Below, piece by piece: positions 43,656-56,030 of a stretch of 64,000 nucleotides of DNA. Each line of letters opens with the position of its first letter. Positions within the stretch are counted from its first letter, which is position 1. The translations under genes were made by a program, and so were the position numbers. The notes beneath the pieces were generated by a model, which was not told the origin of the DNA, ran no database searches, and saw only the letters and a list, made by a program, of their open reading frames with translations. Where the stretch lies: NCBI RefSeq assembly GCF_026914185.1, contig NC_070560.1:3711501-3775500 (forward strand), read 5' to 3'. This stretch comes from Puccinia triticina. Lineage: Eukaryota > Basidiomycota > Pucciniomycetes > Pucciniales > Pucciniaceae.

Positions 43656-43779
43656 CCCCACTCCCAATCACGCTGGCCTCTGCTGTCCCCCATTGCTTTG
43701 TCTCATTCTGCTCCGACTTGCCTTCCCAACACCTGACACCGCACACCAACTTCACACGACCAACCTCTCACACCCAACC

Positions 43780-46280
43780 ATGGATGATTCCGTGCAGCCA
43801 GGCCTACAAACCTCAAGATCTCCTGCTGAAGACCCTCCTTGCGCAATGTCATCCACTCCACCTCCGAGTAAGGAGACTTTTTCCTGTCTAGCCAGCCACT
43901 CGATCCTGATTGTCTTTTGTCTATGTTTGTCATAGCCAAAAATGAAGTTGAGCAGAACCTCCCGCCCAAACCAGTCCCTGCACTGTTTTTCACACAATTT
44001 GCACTCCAGTCGGCCTTTGGTGCACCCCAGCGTTTGTTAAATCCTGAGGAATCAATCCTTTGCACTGAAATCCAAGAAATTACCCCGGAAGAATTCAGTT
44101 GTTCTATTGAAGCTGCCGCCCGCTCAACCAAGGAGATCCTTTCCCTTAAGCTTCCCCGCAGCTATAAACGGATTGCAGAAGAACTTTCAGCTTCTCTCTC
44201 CAAAAGAAAACGCCGTCAGCCCCTTCAACATCCCCCCTTGCATCATTGCTATTCACTGACACCTCTCTACCATAGGATGGGAAGCCACAGGTGTTGTTTC
44301 TGACAATGAGGACATCAAAATCACCGACCTCTCCTGAGCCGCCCCCTCAACCACCAACAACACTTCCAAATTGCGCCCAAAACCTCTTTCAAGCCGTAAG
44401 CCACGCTCCACATCCACCAAGGCCGTGAATCTGCTTGCCAGCAACCCAAATAACCCATTGATTGCGTCGGACACGGGCACACGTGACAGTTCCAACCTTC
44501 CTCCTGATTGCATGGCCCCAGCTTCCGCAACTGGCTACCAATCTTTGGCTGGAGGGAGACATCCTCTGACCTCTACACCCCAGACCAGCACGTTGCTCCC
44601 GGACATGAACATTGGTGAAACGCCAAGCACTACAGTATCTTCAGGTGCCAGAACTTTTGAGCCATGGTCTCCTCTCACGTTGCCTGCTTCAAACAATTCC
44701 ACCTGGAATGCGGTACTGCAAATTGGAACTGTGACATCACCCAATCAAACTTCTCCCAATTCACCTTTGCAACCAAATGACAATCAAAGCAGGCAACGTG
44801 CATCTCCTGCTTTGTTCAACCCCCGAGTCGCAAAGCTAGTCCTCTTGCCTCGGAGCAGCGTCCAGTACAAACTTCCACCGCAACCAACAGCGCTATCGCC
44901 GGTCAGCCACACAATGCCACCCCAAACACAGCTGCGGGAAAGCTTACAATCATCAAGTTTGACACAATCCGCGTGCACATCATCAGCATCCACAATACCT
45001 TTGCAGGCACTAAACCTTCTTGGGCGAAATATTGCACTACTTGGGAATCACTAGCGCCCTTGCTTATCAATTGCGCACAGGCAATGCAACCTCAAAGTCC
45101 CATTGCGCCATCAATCCACCACTTGAAATGCGCAGCCTGCTTGTACACTTCATGGATTGAGAGTATCACATCACTGGGTGAGTTTATAGTTGATTCCAGG
45201 TCCCTTCTACCCAGTCATTTAAACAACCCTCCGTTTTTTTCTCAGCCAAACAGTTTTTAGCGCCGTCACAACATGAGCAATGGTCTTGCCCAGATCAGAT
45301 TGACTTTCCCAAGCTGACCAGTTTTGGCAACAAGGAGAAAAATCTCCTACCAGGCTCCTTCATCTCAACAGTTACCAAGACCAATCATCCAGAATCCGTT
45401 TTTGTTTGCTGCCTGTTCCGCCTCCTGCACCCGCCACAATACGTGCAAATTGAATGGGCCAGGATTATTGCCGCTTCTGTGGAGTTGATGGCGGACAACC
45501 TCTTCAAACCACCTCTAGTCACCTCCAATCCCACCACCAATCACGTCACTCAGGCTTCAGATGCCCTCTGCTATCTCGACACGGTCAAGAACTCTTCATC
45601 CACCTTTACCTCATTGATTGAGACTGATAACCCTTTGGTTCCGAGCAAGCCGCGTCTCCACTCGGTCGATGTGCTGCACCAATTCCACAATGTCATCATA
45701 GATGTTATGATGGCTTACATAATATACCAAACTCACTCCCTTTGCGAGGCGCCCTTGACCTCAGCTAAGAAGAAGGCAAACAACCGCGCCAACCAACAGC
45801 CCCCTCAGGACACACCCCAAACAACTGTTGCTAGCACTTCCAACAATCCTTCAGACGTGGCTTGCCTCCCCAAAGACGCTGCCCACCACCTCCAAATATA
45901 TCAAAAAAAAACAAAATTACCAGCCACTCATCTATTTTGTCCTTGCGGGAGTACGGGGTCTGTTTGTGACATTGAGGGACCACCGGATTGCAGGAACTTT
46001 GGCATGTATGTCATTCATCCAAGCGATGTCTATCATCAAACAGCACTCAACAACCATCCACGTGCCCAGAGAACCTATTTGGAAGAATACCTCTGCATAT
46101 CTGGTCAAGATCTTCTCTCCAATATTTCAGTCACCGGACAAGACCTGCCCCCTTGCTCACATCAAATTGCCTACACAAATTGAGCTCGCAGAGGTGATAT
46201 CAAATGATTTCCTCAATCAGTGGGAGACCTGGAAACTGAGTTCCCCTTCTCTTCTCCCGCATGCTACTCAGTCTAAGTAA
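43780..46280 (+). pseudogene. Gene Y, copy 2 (module protein of unknown function, frameshifted)
   Basis: ATG at 43780 (MDDSVQPGLQTS). Introns at 43868-43935 (GTAAGG...CATAG) and about 44215-44275 correspond to those of copy 1. Exon 2 contains LCTEIQEITPEEFSCSIEAA and KEILSLKLPRSYK. Exon 3 starts GWEATGVVSDNEDIKI and meets a stop soon after. Conserved blocks then follow: SWAKYCTTWESLAPLLINCA, an intron near 45178-45245, WSCPDQIDFPKLTSFGN, GSFISTVTKTNHPES, WARIIAASVELMADNLF, a linker rich in Ser/Thr/Pro and Lys (45740-45860), FVLAGVRGLFVTLRDHRIAG, MSFIQAMSIIK and NDFLNQWETW. A nine-A run near 45905 is the likely site of the frameshift that moves the C-terminus into another frame. No known domain recognised. 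It is convergent with gene Z. Confidence 0.6.
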
Positions 46281-46311
46281 AGGGTCCACGATGGGGCCCA
46301 TTGTGGACCCT
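46281..46311. repeat. Palindrome directly after the gene Y stop codon
   Basis: AGGGTCCACGATGGG, one base, then CCCATTGTGGACCCT: 15 bp arms with a single mismatch. Begins on the base after TAA. It shares GTCCAC...GGCCC...GTGGAC with the module palindromes. It could be a 3' end hairpin. Confidence 0.75.
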
Positions 46312-46760
46312 TATAGGTGTTGTGTATTTGCCAGTTATCTCACTCATTTGCTTCCCGTTGTACATACTCTCAAGACCTGTACCTTCTGGTTTTCCACTGC
46401 CACCCTTATCACATATGTGTGCCTGTGCCGTCACAAAATGCAGCAGCGCACTAATTCCTCTGACCCTTAGTGGTCCTTGCACTTCCTATCAAGGCACATG
46501 TCCTATGCTCAGGATTACGGTAAGCCTCTGCCAGACAAAAGGAACTGTGAGGATTCCATTTCATAAAATCATGGTCTGGTAGTTTCAGCCCTTGGATGTG
46601 TGTCTGAGCAACACATGCAATCAGAACTGTAGTGCATGGCCTGAATTACCCGCCGTCAAGCTTGAACAGACAATAACAGGTGGTGATAGCAGAAATAGAT
46701 ATTATAATGACCTGGGAAGTGTAAGACTCCTCCACTGAAAAACCCTATCCCAACCAAGTC

Positions 46761-47387
46761 TTACGCCCTCTTCTCCCTCTGTTGCCTGATCTTTGACAGT
46801 TTCTGCCAATCTTTGACTTTGAGCTTGAATCGTGTGCTGGGATGGTTCCTCAAGTTGTAGGGGCTCTTCTGGGAGCGGGTTATCTTTGAAGCGTGCTCCA
46901 CCTTCCAACAACGCACTGTCAGCCAACAGACTCTGAGACAAAATCTGACTGCACTCACACCCAACGCAAGTAAGCTGCTTCCCAACAGTGATGCTTGACC
47001 TGCCACACTGCCAAACCTGATGTAATCACCTTGTCTAGTAGTCTGAAAGATTCTGTGGGCTTGTGCGCTGGTTGCCACAAGCATGATTTGACCAAGTTTA
47101 GACTAGCCCAATCACCGTCAGCACATGTTCACTTCAGTAGCTCCGGAATAACCAAAAATTTGCTGCTTGAAAATGCTGACCTGACTCTTGGCCTGATCCA
47201 CAACTTCCACAGACCCCACACAGCCAAAAATTGGATTGATGTGGACCTTGACAACATAGACCGTGCCAACAGCGTGTGCATGTTGAAATTTGTGAGCAAG
47301 AGGAAAGTGTCCTTGGTGAACCTGCCAGTTGAGCCGCTCCACACAAATGACTGGGTGACTGGCTCCAGACAAGATATGTAGTCCCAA
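46761..47387 (-). pseudogene. Gene Z, copy 2 (5'-truncated, stops)
   Basis: Reads right to left from 47387: RLNWQVHQGHFPLAH, AVGTVYVVKVHINPIFGCVG, then stops near 47118-47100, then ATSAQAHRIFQTTRQGDYIR. An intron equivalent to the one in copy 1 follows, then the basic last exon VEHASKITRSQKSPYNLRNH, which runs longer than copy 1 and ends KIRQQREKRA at 46761. The right end is cut where the plus-strand Gypsy fragment begins (about 47385), so the N-terminal third is missing. Function unknown; see copy 1. Confidence 0.58.
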
Positions 47388-49617
47388 TGTCGCGTTTGAG
47401 ATGACCAGAGAAAGGGTCGACGCGTATAAAGCTTTGAGGGTGGCGTTAACTACAGCACCCTTGTTGTTTCACCCCGACCCCAGTAGACCATTTCGTCTCT
47501 ATGTAGATGCTTGCCTGGAGGGACTCGGCGCGGCTCTACATCAGATACAAATGATTGACGGTAGAGAGATTGAGGGCCCTATATGTTTCATCTCCAGACA
47601 GTTGAAGGATTCGGAGAAGAGATACGGAGCTTCGCAGCTTGAATGCTTGTGCCTGGTATGGGCGCTAGAAAAACTGTACTACTATCTGGACGGATGTGTC
47701 TTCGAAGTGATTACCGACTGCATAGCGTTGAAATCACTACTTAACATGAAAACACCTAGTCGACATATGATGAGGTGGCAAATATTGATCCAAGAGTGGA
47801 GAGGTGCTATGACAATCGTCCATCGGGATGGTCTCATCCATAAGAATGCGGACGGACTGTCTAGATGGGCGTTGCCCAATGACAAGGACAATCCAGCGGC
47901 GGATGAGGAAGAATTCGTCCGGGAGGTGCCAATCATGGCTATTAGCGTTAGCGGCCTGTCCATTGAATTCTGGGACTCGGTAGAGAGCAGCTATGAAACT
48001 AATAGGAACACGGCAGCTTTGATAGTGATTCTGAAGTCGAAGCATTCACAGCAAGACCTAGTAAGCCAGTTGGAAGAGCCGTGGAAAGCTAACTTTGTGG
48101 CTGGAAGGTTCATCCTCCTCGACGGGTTGCTATACCACAGGAGCGGGAATAACTGTGCTTTAGTGTTGGTAGAAGACAACCTCATTAACACCGTGTTACA
48201 TGAGTGTCATGACAATCTAACAGCCGGTCATTTTTCTAAAGACTGTACGTTAGAGCGCATTCGAGCGTTAGCTTGGTGGCCTGGATGGACTGCCAGGGTA
48301 GAGCAGTACTGCATCAGCTGTGACCGTTGCCAGAAGGCTAACCGGTCTACGGGTAAACGGTTTGGCTTGTTGCAAGCAATTGAGGAACCCAAGCAGTGTT
48401 GGGAGGTCATTAATATGGATTTTGTAACAGCATTGCCCATAGCGGGAAAGGATAACTTCAATGCCGTACTGGTGGTAGTGGACCGCTTCTCAAAGAGAGC
48501 AAGATTCTTACCTTGTTATAAGGACAGTACGGCGCTAGACATAGCGCTACTGTTCTGGAATTCTATAATTCATGATGTGGGATGCCCTAAGGTGATCATT
48601 ACAGACCGCAATCCAAAATTTACGTCGGAGTTTTGGCAGAGTTTGTTCCAATTGCTAGGGTCCAAACTGTCTTTTTCTACAGCGTACCATCCGCAGACGG
48701 ATGGTTTAGCGGAAAGGATGATACAGACTTTGGAAGACATGGTTAGGCGCTACTGCGCGTTTGGCCTTCAGTTCAAGGATGGGGACGGTTATACTCATGA
48801 TTGGGTTTCTCTGCTACCTGCGTTGGAATACGCGTATAACTCCAGTATACACGCTACGACAGGCAAGACTCCGTTCGAACTGGAACGCGGATGGGTACCG
48901 CATATGCCACGGGACTTGCTTCTTAGCAAAGCAGTGACCCTACACCCATCGGCGGAGAAGTTCCAGGAAATGATTTTGAAAGCTGAGCAACAAGCTAGCA
49001 AATGCTTGCAAGAGGCGGTTCAGTACAACAAAGACCGCTGGGATAAGAGCCACAGGGATCATGATATTCAGGTGGGAGACAGAGTACTTGTTTCTACGGT
49101 AAACTTTCAGAACCTTGGGGGTAACCGGAAACTTAAGGATGCATTTGTTGGACCGTTCTTTGTGAAAGCATTGCACGGCAGAAACGCGGTAGAGGTCATC
49201 TTAACAGAAGGCTATGACCTGAAACACCCTACATTCCCGGTGAGTCTCCTTAAGAAGTATGTACTTCCTAGAGATCATAGGGGAGAACCAGAACCAGTGG
49301 TTCCCAATGTGGAGGATGACCCACTGGAGGGTTTAGTAGCTTTTAGGATCCTCGATGAAAAGCTGACCAGGTTTAAAGGGCAGGATTGCCGCCTCTATCT
49401 GACGCGCTTTAAAAACAAATCACCAGACCTTGATAAGTGGTTACCAAAGGAACGAATCCAAAATGCGGAGGTACTTCTGCGTAAGTTTAGAGCTTCTAAA
49501 AGGCACCTTAGGACAACTCCTATAAGAGCCGTCCTTTTTTGGGGGGGCGAGTGTCAGCCAGATGCTAGTCTAGACAGCGCAGCGACTGAAAACGCCGCGA
49601 CTACTAGCGGCTTATAG
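47388..49617 (+). CDS. Gypsy element C pol fragment (RNase H, integrase, chromodomain)
   Basis: Open from about 47388 (PNVAFEMTRERV) to 49617. RNase [53 protein letters not shown]. Integrase: HECHDNLTAGHFSKD...CISCDRCQ zinc domain, catalytic residues in NMDFVTALP, TDRNPKFTSEFW and [14 protein letters not shown]-terminal chromodomain-like segment RLYLTRFKNKSPDLDKWLPK. Everything upstream (gag, protease, RT) is missing, so it is a 5'-truncated chromovirus. The last 22 codons run into the LTR at 49552, so the true protein end may be just before it. No stops in the remaining frame. Confidence 0.9.
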
Positions 49618-50118
49618 TCACTTGGCCCTAAGCCAAGGAGCGCGAAGGAGCGCGCAGAGACTGCGCGCAGCAAAGCAATCCTTGACAAGAGAAAGACACT
49701 CGTCAAGTAAGACTGTCACAGATCAACAGATCTACTAGTATAATTACGAGGGAACCTTCCTTATCGGAGTTTTCCCTCAGATTTGATTTACCAAGCCCGC
49801 CAACATTGTAGTTCTTGACAACTTCGACAACTGCGATTGGGGCCTTCGACATCTCTTTTCTTTTCTCTCTTCCATTCCCTTTCGGTATCAGCGCTTGACC
49901 TCGCCCATCTGGTAAGTTCGAGCTCTAGTATCCTTCAAATACTATTCCCCATCAGGAGCGCTGCAAGCCTCCGGTTGACCCTTGTCAACAGCCCCTCCTA
50001 TAGGAGGTGTGGTTTTATCCTCCCGCTGAAGCAGTAGAGTAGAGTTTCCAACTGATTAGTCGTAGATAGCTTTTCCGCTGTATTCAGAGCGTAGTCACTT
50101 TAGAGACCCGCCCTGACA
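49552..50118 (+). repeat. 3' LTR of Gypsy element C (567 bp)
   Basis: TGTCAGCCAGATGC...CCCGCCCTGACA, directly after the tract TTTTTTGGGGGGGCGAG. The 5' partner is absent. Confidence 0.85.
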
Positions 50119-50392
50119 TTTCTCCTCCCTGAAAGGGGAGTGCAGAGCTCTCCAGCCAGAGCTGGAGTGCATATGGGGTTCAAGTTGAACCCCAGTCAAG
50201 CAGGGTATACTATGTACACACCCTGTCTGGCCCACCCGGATGCCTGCTGACACCTCTTGATCACTGGTACACCACGGGGGCAAAAGAAAAAAATCTTGAT
50301 TGGAGTGGAATCTCCTCTTGATGACTGGTCCATGCCGGTCATCAAGGAGACTCACACCTCTTGATGACCAGTGTGTACAGGTCATCAAGAGG
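50119..50392. repeat. Short sequence with repeated ATGACCGG-type inverted motifs
   Basis: CACCTCTTGATCACTGGT, CCTCTTGATGACTGGTCC...GGTCATCAAGG and CTCTTGATGACCAGT...GGTCATCAAGAG form nested direct and inverted repeats. No gene. Confidence 0.5.
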
Positions 50393-51342
50393 TGTCAGCC
50401 TGTTGGTAACTAACCGTGTCTGAGAGGGTTGTTACTAGCAAGATGATAGTGTAAGATGCCAAGAATGGGCCAATGGGTTCGTGGTAAGACCTGTAAAAGG
50501 TTTCACTCTATCAGTAATCTTGACTGAGAGGCTTGCTCAATTAAGGCGCATCCAGATCAACACAGGGTGTTGATAGGCATCCAAGGAATAACTCAAATTG
50601 GGTTCGTGGTTTTACCTACAGAAAGGTAAGGGTAATCAAGAGTTGATGTTATTCCTGAATTGAATGATGGTTGAGAATGAAAGCACTGTTTAACTATAGT
50701 ATGGGTTAAACTTTGCTGTAATAATATTCTGAGGGATAAACAGTCCTGGGGGGCGTGTTTATATAGAGGGGAAAGAGCAGGAGGGAACATGAGGCGCCTG
50801 GAGGCGCTTCAGGACCAGGGGGAACTGGAAGTTCTCAAAGGAAGCAGATCCTCATGAGGATCAATATTGGAAATGATCAAGGCAGTGTAATGATCAGTAC
50901 TGATCCTAAATCAGTAGCAGTGCACACTAGCTGATCATAAGCAATCATTGATTCCATTTAGTGCTCTTTGAATTGGATTACATCATGTATTGTTTATGTA
51001 TTTATATCATAACCAATATGTTATGTAAATAGGGACTGAGGCGTAACAGGGGATAAATGAGTGATACCTGTCTTGGGGTATTTCACGTGTACATTAATAT
51101 TACAATGTATTGTAATCTTACTGTTTGCACGTAACTTAACTCTTATAACAACAGTACATTATGGTAACTGTATTTAACTATGGTTATCTGTAATGTGATG
51201 TATAACAAGAGTACATTCTTAAGCTTGTATCTAATGATATACATATGTAATAAAGGTGTAAAGGAATGTACTAAAAGTAATGTGAACAATTGCAGGTACT
51301 TGGTATGTGTAAGGTACTGTGACATGTACTCTGTGGCTGACA
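50393..51342 (-). repeat. 3' LTR of Gypsy element B, family A (950 bp)
   Basis: Reverse orientation: on the minus strand it runs TGTCAGCCACAGAG...CCAACAGGCTGACA. It is nearly identical to the solo LTR at 1650 and abuts the purine tract (GGAGGGAGGAAG) downstream of pol. Confidence 0.93.
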
Positions 51343-51375
51343 CTTCCTCCCTCCAAAACAGGGCTGATCAAAGAA

Positions 51376-53496
51376 TTAAAGATTTCTTTTATCAGCTCTG
51401 TATTGTATAAGGAATTTTTCAGAGTCTGGAATTTGGTCAGTAGTGAGCCATTCATCTTCTTTAAAACCACTGCATCTAACTAGATATTTTTTAATGTCCA
51501 CATTGTTTTTTCTGATTTTTCTGTGTTGCAAAACCTTCTTTATTTTCACAACTTCTTTCTCCAGTTTTGGAATCACAACTTTAATGTTGTCTTTCCTTAA
51601 AGGGAAATTTTCATTGTTACTAGGCACGTAAGGTTTGATTAAACTAACAGGAAAAGTATGATGTTTTCTTTCTAATTCACCTGTCAGTATGACCTCAACA
51701 GCATTCTTTCCGTGTAAGGCTTTGATAACAAATGGTCCTACAAATGAGTCTCTCAATTTCTTAGGGCCAGTGAGGTTGGTACAGTTAAATGTAGAAATAA
51801 GAACTTCTTCTCCAACTTTAAACTGGTGAGGTTTATGAGTCTTGTCCCATCTAGTTTTGTTGTATTCAAAGGATTTCTTAATGCATTCTGCGGCGTAATT
51901 AGCTGTCTTAGTTATCATTTGATGGAAGTCTGCTGCATTAGGATGTATTGTTACAGATTTGGATAAAACTAAGTCTTTGGGGAACCATGGAATCCATCCT
52001 CTTTCCAATTCAAAAGGCGTAATATTTGTAGAGCTATGTTTGCTGGAATTGTAGGCAAACTCAAGGGCTGGTAAGAGTGAGCACCAATCATGATTATAAT
52101 TATCTTTGTCCTTAAATTCCAATCCCTAGGCACAATATCTTCTGATGATGTCTTCAAGAGTTTGAATCATCCTTTCAGCTAATCCATCAGTCTGTGGGTG
52201 GTAAGCTGTGGAGAACTTTAATTTTGTACCACATAGATCATAAAGTCCTCTCCAGAATTCTGACGTAAATTCAGGATCTCTGTCTGTAATAATGTATCTT
52301 GGGCATCCTACATCAGCAATTCTCTTTTGCCAGAACAGCATAGCTATATCAAAAGCTGTATTCTCTTTATGACATGGAAGGAATTTGGTTCTTTTGGAAA
52401 ATCTGTCTACTACTACTAGGACTGAATTATAGTTATCTTGTCCTGCAGGTGGTAATCCTGTAACAAAATCCATATTAATTACAGACCATCTTTCAGTAGG
52501 TTCTTCAATTTCCTGTAATAGTCCATATCTCTTTCCTGTAGCTTTGTTGGCTTTTTGGCACCTTTCACAAGATTCACAGTAGTCCTTGGTTTCATTCTTA
52601 AAGTTTGGCCACCATGCAATGTGCTTTACTCTATCTGTAGTGCGCTCTACAGAGAAATGCCCAGCAGTGATATTATCATGGCATCCTCTAAGAAATAAAT
52701 TGATATGTTCTCTTTGCACCAGCACTACCACACTAGTATGTTTGGTTCTATGGTAAAGTAATCCATCAAGAAGGGGAAATCTGTCTTCTTTAAATGCTGT
52801 AGCCCAGGGTTCTTCTAATGGGTTAATTAAACCCATATTCTTATACTTACTCTGTAGTATTTCCTTAATGGTAGAAGTATTCTTATTGGTATCATAGGAT
52901 TTTCTGATTTCATCCCAGAATTCTTCTTCCATTTCACATACATGTAATCCAAGGATATCATAATTTTCTGAAGGAGCATCATATGCAGGATTATCTTCAT
53001 CATTCTCAAAAGCAAATAAAGCCATGATTTTTGCAGCAATTTCTCCGTCCCACGCTGGGTTCTCTGGTAAATTTTCTAAAGACCATCTGCTAAGACCATC
53101 CGCATTTTTATGGATATTTCCAGCTCTGTGGATAATAGTCATGCTTCCTCTCCAGATTTGAATAGGAATTTTCCATCTAAGCATATGTCTATTGGGAGTT
53201 TTCATACCTAAGAGACTTTTAAGGGCTATACAATCAGTAATGACTTCAAAGTCACATCCATCCAAGTAGTAATATAATTTTTCAAGTGCCCATACTAGAC
53301 AAAGATATTCTAGCTGGCTGGCTCCATATCTTTTTTCACTGTCTTTCAAGGTGCGTGAAATGTAGCGTATGACTCCTTCTCTGGGGACTTCAAAATCCTG
53401 TATCTGATTTAATTCAGTGCCTAATCCTTCCATGCTGGCATCTACATATAATCTGTAAGGTTCATGGGGATCAGGCATAAACAGTATTGGTGCTGA
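51376..53496 (-). pseudogene. Gypsy element B pol, C-terminal part
   Basis: Minus-strand RNase H ([28 protein letters not shown]), integrase (GCHDNITAGHFSVER...[43 protein letters not shown]) and a chromodomain-like end (KKYLVRCSGFKEDEWLTTDQ). One in-frame TAG separates RRYCA from GLEFKDKDN at about 52123-52125. The right end stops at the CACTA-like insertion; the missing upstream coding resumes at 56268. The family A LTR follows. Confidence 0.9.
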
Positions 53497-53740
53497 CACT
53501 ATGAAAAAAACTTGAGAAACTGGTGTCAGTTGACATACCAAATCCGGGCTGATACAATTCCACATACCTGAGTTTGTCCAGCTTTATTCCTGGTTGATTC
53601 CATGTATTTTTATGGATTAGCTCAGGCTAAGCAGTATGTTCAGACTCTGCTTAACCACACCAGCCACCACACTAACTTTGTGCACAGTTTGTTTTGAGCT
53701 GCTCAGCTGGCACAGCAGAATACATACGAGCACCCTTTCA

Positions 53741-55290
53741 AGCGGGAGGCATCCCTCCCTCCGACACACAAGGCCACATACGCCCACCCACATGGACCAG
53801 GAGGAATAGGGATTCCTCCCGGTCAACAACATAACACGACCGGGAGGAATCCCTCCTGCCCCTGGTCAACAACGCAACATCACAGTTGACCGGGCGGAAT
53901 ACCTCCCGGTCAACAGCCATATGCAACTGTCTTGCCTGGGAGGACTCCCTCCCGGTCGACAACATAACACAACAGTTGACCGGGCGGAATCCCTCCAACA
54001 GTCGCCCGGGAGAAATCCCTCCAGTACGATGGCCTTGCATAACAGTTGTCACCTGCCGGACAACTGCTTCATACAAATGTCGTCTGGGGGGGGATCCCTC
54101 CTGGCCGACTGCTTCATACCCCAGCCGTCCAGGAGGGATCCCTCCCAAACAACGGCCCCATACAACAGTCGCCCGGGAGGGATCCCTCCCGGACGACTGC
54201 TTCATACACCAGTTGTCCAAGAGGAATCCCTCCCAGACAACAGATACATACAACGTCCATACAGCAGTCGCCCAGGAGGGATCTCTCCCGGACGACTGCT
54301 TCATACACCAGTTGTCCGGTGGGAATCCCTCCCGGACAACAGATACATACAAGAGTCGCCCGGGAGGGATCCCTCCTGGCCAACTGCTTTGTACAACAGC
54401 CGTCTGGAAGGGATCCCTCCCGGACAACAGCCCCATACAACAGTCCCCCGGGAGGGATCCCTCCCGGACAACTGCTTCATACACCAGCTGTCCTGGAGGA
54501 ATCCCTCCCGGACAACAGATACATACAAGAGTCGCCCGGGAGGGATCCCTCCTGGCCGACTGCTTCGTCAAACAGTGGTTCAAGAGGGATCCCTCCCGGG
54601 AGACTCTTGCATGTATCTGTTGACCGGGAGGGATCCCTCCCAGGCGACTGCTGTATGGGGCTGTCACTTGGGAGGGATCCCTCCCAGACGGCTGGTGTAT
54701 GAAGCAGTCGTCCGGGAGGGATCCCTCCCGCGGGACTTTTGTATGGGGCCGTCGTCCGGGAGGGATCCCTTCCGGACGGCTGTTGTACAAAGCAGTCGGC
54801 CAGGAGGGATCCCTCCTGGGCGACTCTTGTATGTATCTGTCGTCCGGGAGGGATTCCTCCCGGACAGCTGGTGTATGAAGCAGTCGTCCGGGAGAGATCC
54901 CTCCCGGGCGACTGCTGTATGGACTTTGTATGTATCTGTTGTCTGGGAGGGATTCCTCCCGGACAACTGGTGTATGAAGCAGTTGTCCGGGAGGGATCCC
55001 TCCCGGGCAACTGTTGTATGGAGCCGTCTTCCGGGAGGGATCCCTTCCAGACGGCTGTTGTACAAAGCAGTCGGCCAGGAGGGATCCCTCCTGGGCGGCT
55101 CTTGTATGTATCTGTTGTCCGGGAGGGATTCCTCCTGGACAACTGGTGTATGAAGCAGTTGTCCGGGAGAGATCCCTCCCGGGCAACTGCTGTATGGACG
55201 TTGTATGTATCTGTCGTCTGGGAGGGATTCCTCCCGGACAACTGGTGTATGAAGCAGTTGTCCAGGAGGGATCCCTCCCGGGTGTATGTC
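53741..55290. repeat. Array of GGGATCCCTCCC palindromes, about 45 bp spacing
   Basis: Roughly thirty units, each centred on CGGGAGGGATCCCTCCCG or a variant, separated by linkers such as GACTGCTTCATACACCAG and AACAGATACATACAAGAGTC. The linkers left of about 54640 recur in inverse orientation on the right (CTGGTGTATGAAGC, GACTCTTGTATGTATCTG), so the array is itself a large imperfect inverted repeat. The 45 bp period keeps many frames open on both strands. Confidence 0.93.
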
Positions 55291-56030
55291 AAGCCTAACT
55301 TAACAAAGTCCCTCCTCTGGGGGCTGAGTGGGGAGCAGAGTGCCGCCGACCGCAGGGAGGGACTTCGACCTTATGTGGGGGTGCTCGCCTGAGAGCATCG
55401 GGCGGAAATCTGGTTCAACTTTGAGAGGATGTAGCTTGCTTGTTTTGCGAGCTACATATGAAGTTCCAAGCATTGATGGATGCAAATGCATCCCGTCTGT
55501 CTTTCTATTGACTCCGTTTTTGAAGAGAGTCACACAAACACAAAAGCTAATGAGAATAAAGAGAAAAGCAAATTTCTCCACTCGGACCTGCGGGGCCAGG
55601 CACTGCCCAAGAAGAGGGTGGTCTTGAGGCTTGCCACTTTTTTCAAAAATCAATCAAAAAGTCCCTTGATGGTATCTTGATAAGGTGAAGAGCTTAAAAA
55701 ATCAATCATGTACTTATGTCCTTAAGTTCCGATAATGGGGGGAGGGGGGGGGCAGCGTTGAATCTGCAGGCTACAACATTCAAAGAGTGAATTTTGATCA
55801 CTTTTTGGTGGGTGGTCTCCCACCCAAACCATTGCTTTAGTCCTAAGTCCCTCCCTGCGGGAGGGGTGGCTTCGCCACCAGCCAAACTTAAGCTCCACCC
55901 AAATGAGTTACCCCCCGGACCACCACCCAAACTCTGAACTCCGACCTCCCGCATGGGGAGGGACTTTGATAAGTTAGATGTTGTTGAGCTTAAGGCCTTG
56001 TGTGTTTGCTGGAGGGATGCCTCCCAGTTG
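55291..56030. other. Non-array interior of the CACTA-like element
   Basis: No gene supported. Contains repeats of a GTCCCTCC/GGAGGGAC type near 55310-55370 and 55850-55980. Confidence 0.4.

Larger units (their letters stand above)
42311..43779. other. X-Y spacer of module copy 2, with four palindromes and the Y promoter
   Basis: No convincing gene; short ORFs occur on both strands. Palindromes at 42648, 42878, 42935 and 43225. The arrangement mirrors the X-Y spacer of copy 1. Confidence 0.5.

Noticed and set aside
36017..47387. Proven single Plavaka element with X-Y-Z cargo
   Set aside because: No matching CACTA-type termini or target duplication were found around this interval, so it is kept as a hypothesis only.
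53741..55290. CRISPR-like array because of regular spacing
   Set aside because: The 'spacers' are themselves recurrent linkers, the repeats are palindromic satellites, the organism is eukaryotic, and the array is enclosed in transposon ends.
53738..55392. ORFs of 200-480 codons on both strands of the GGGATCC array
   Set aside because: They are produced by a repeat period divisible by three; both strands and several registers are equally open.
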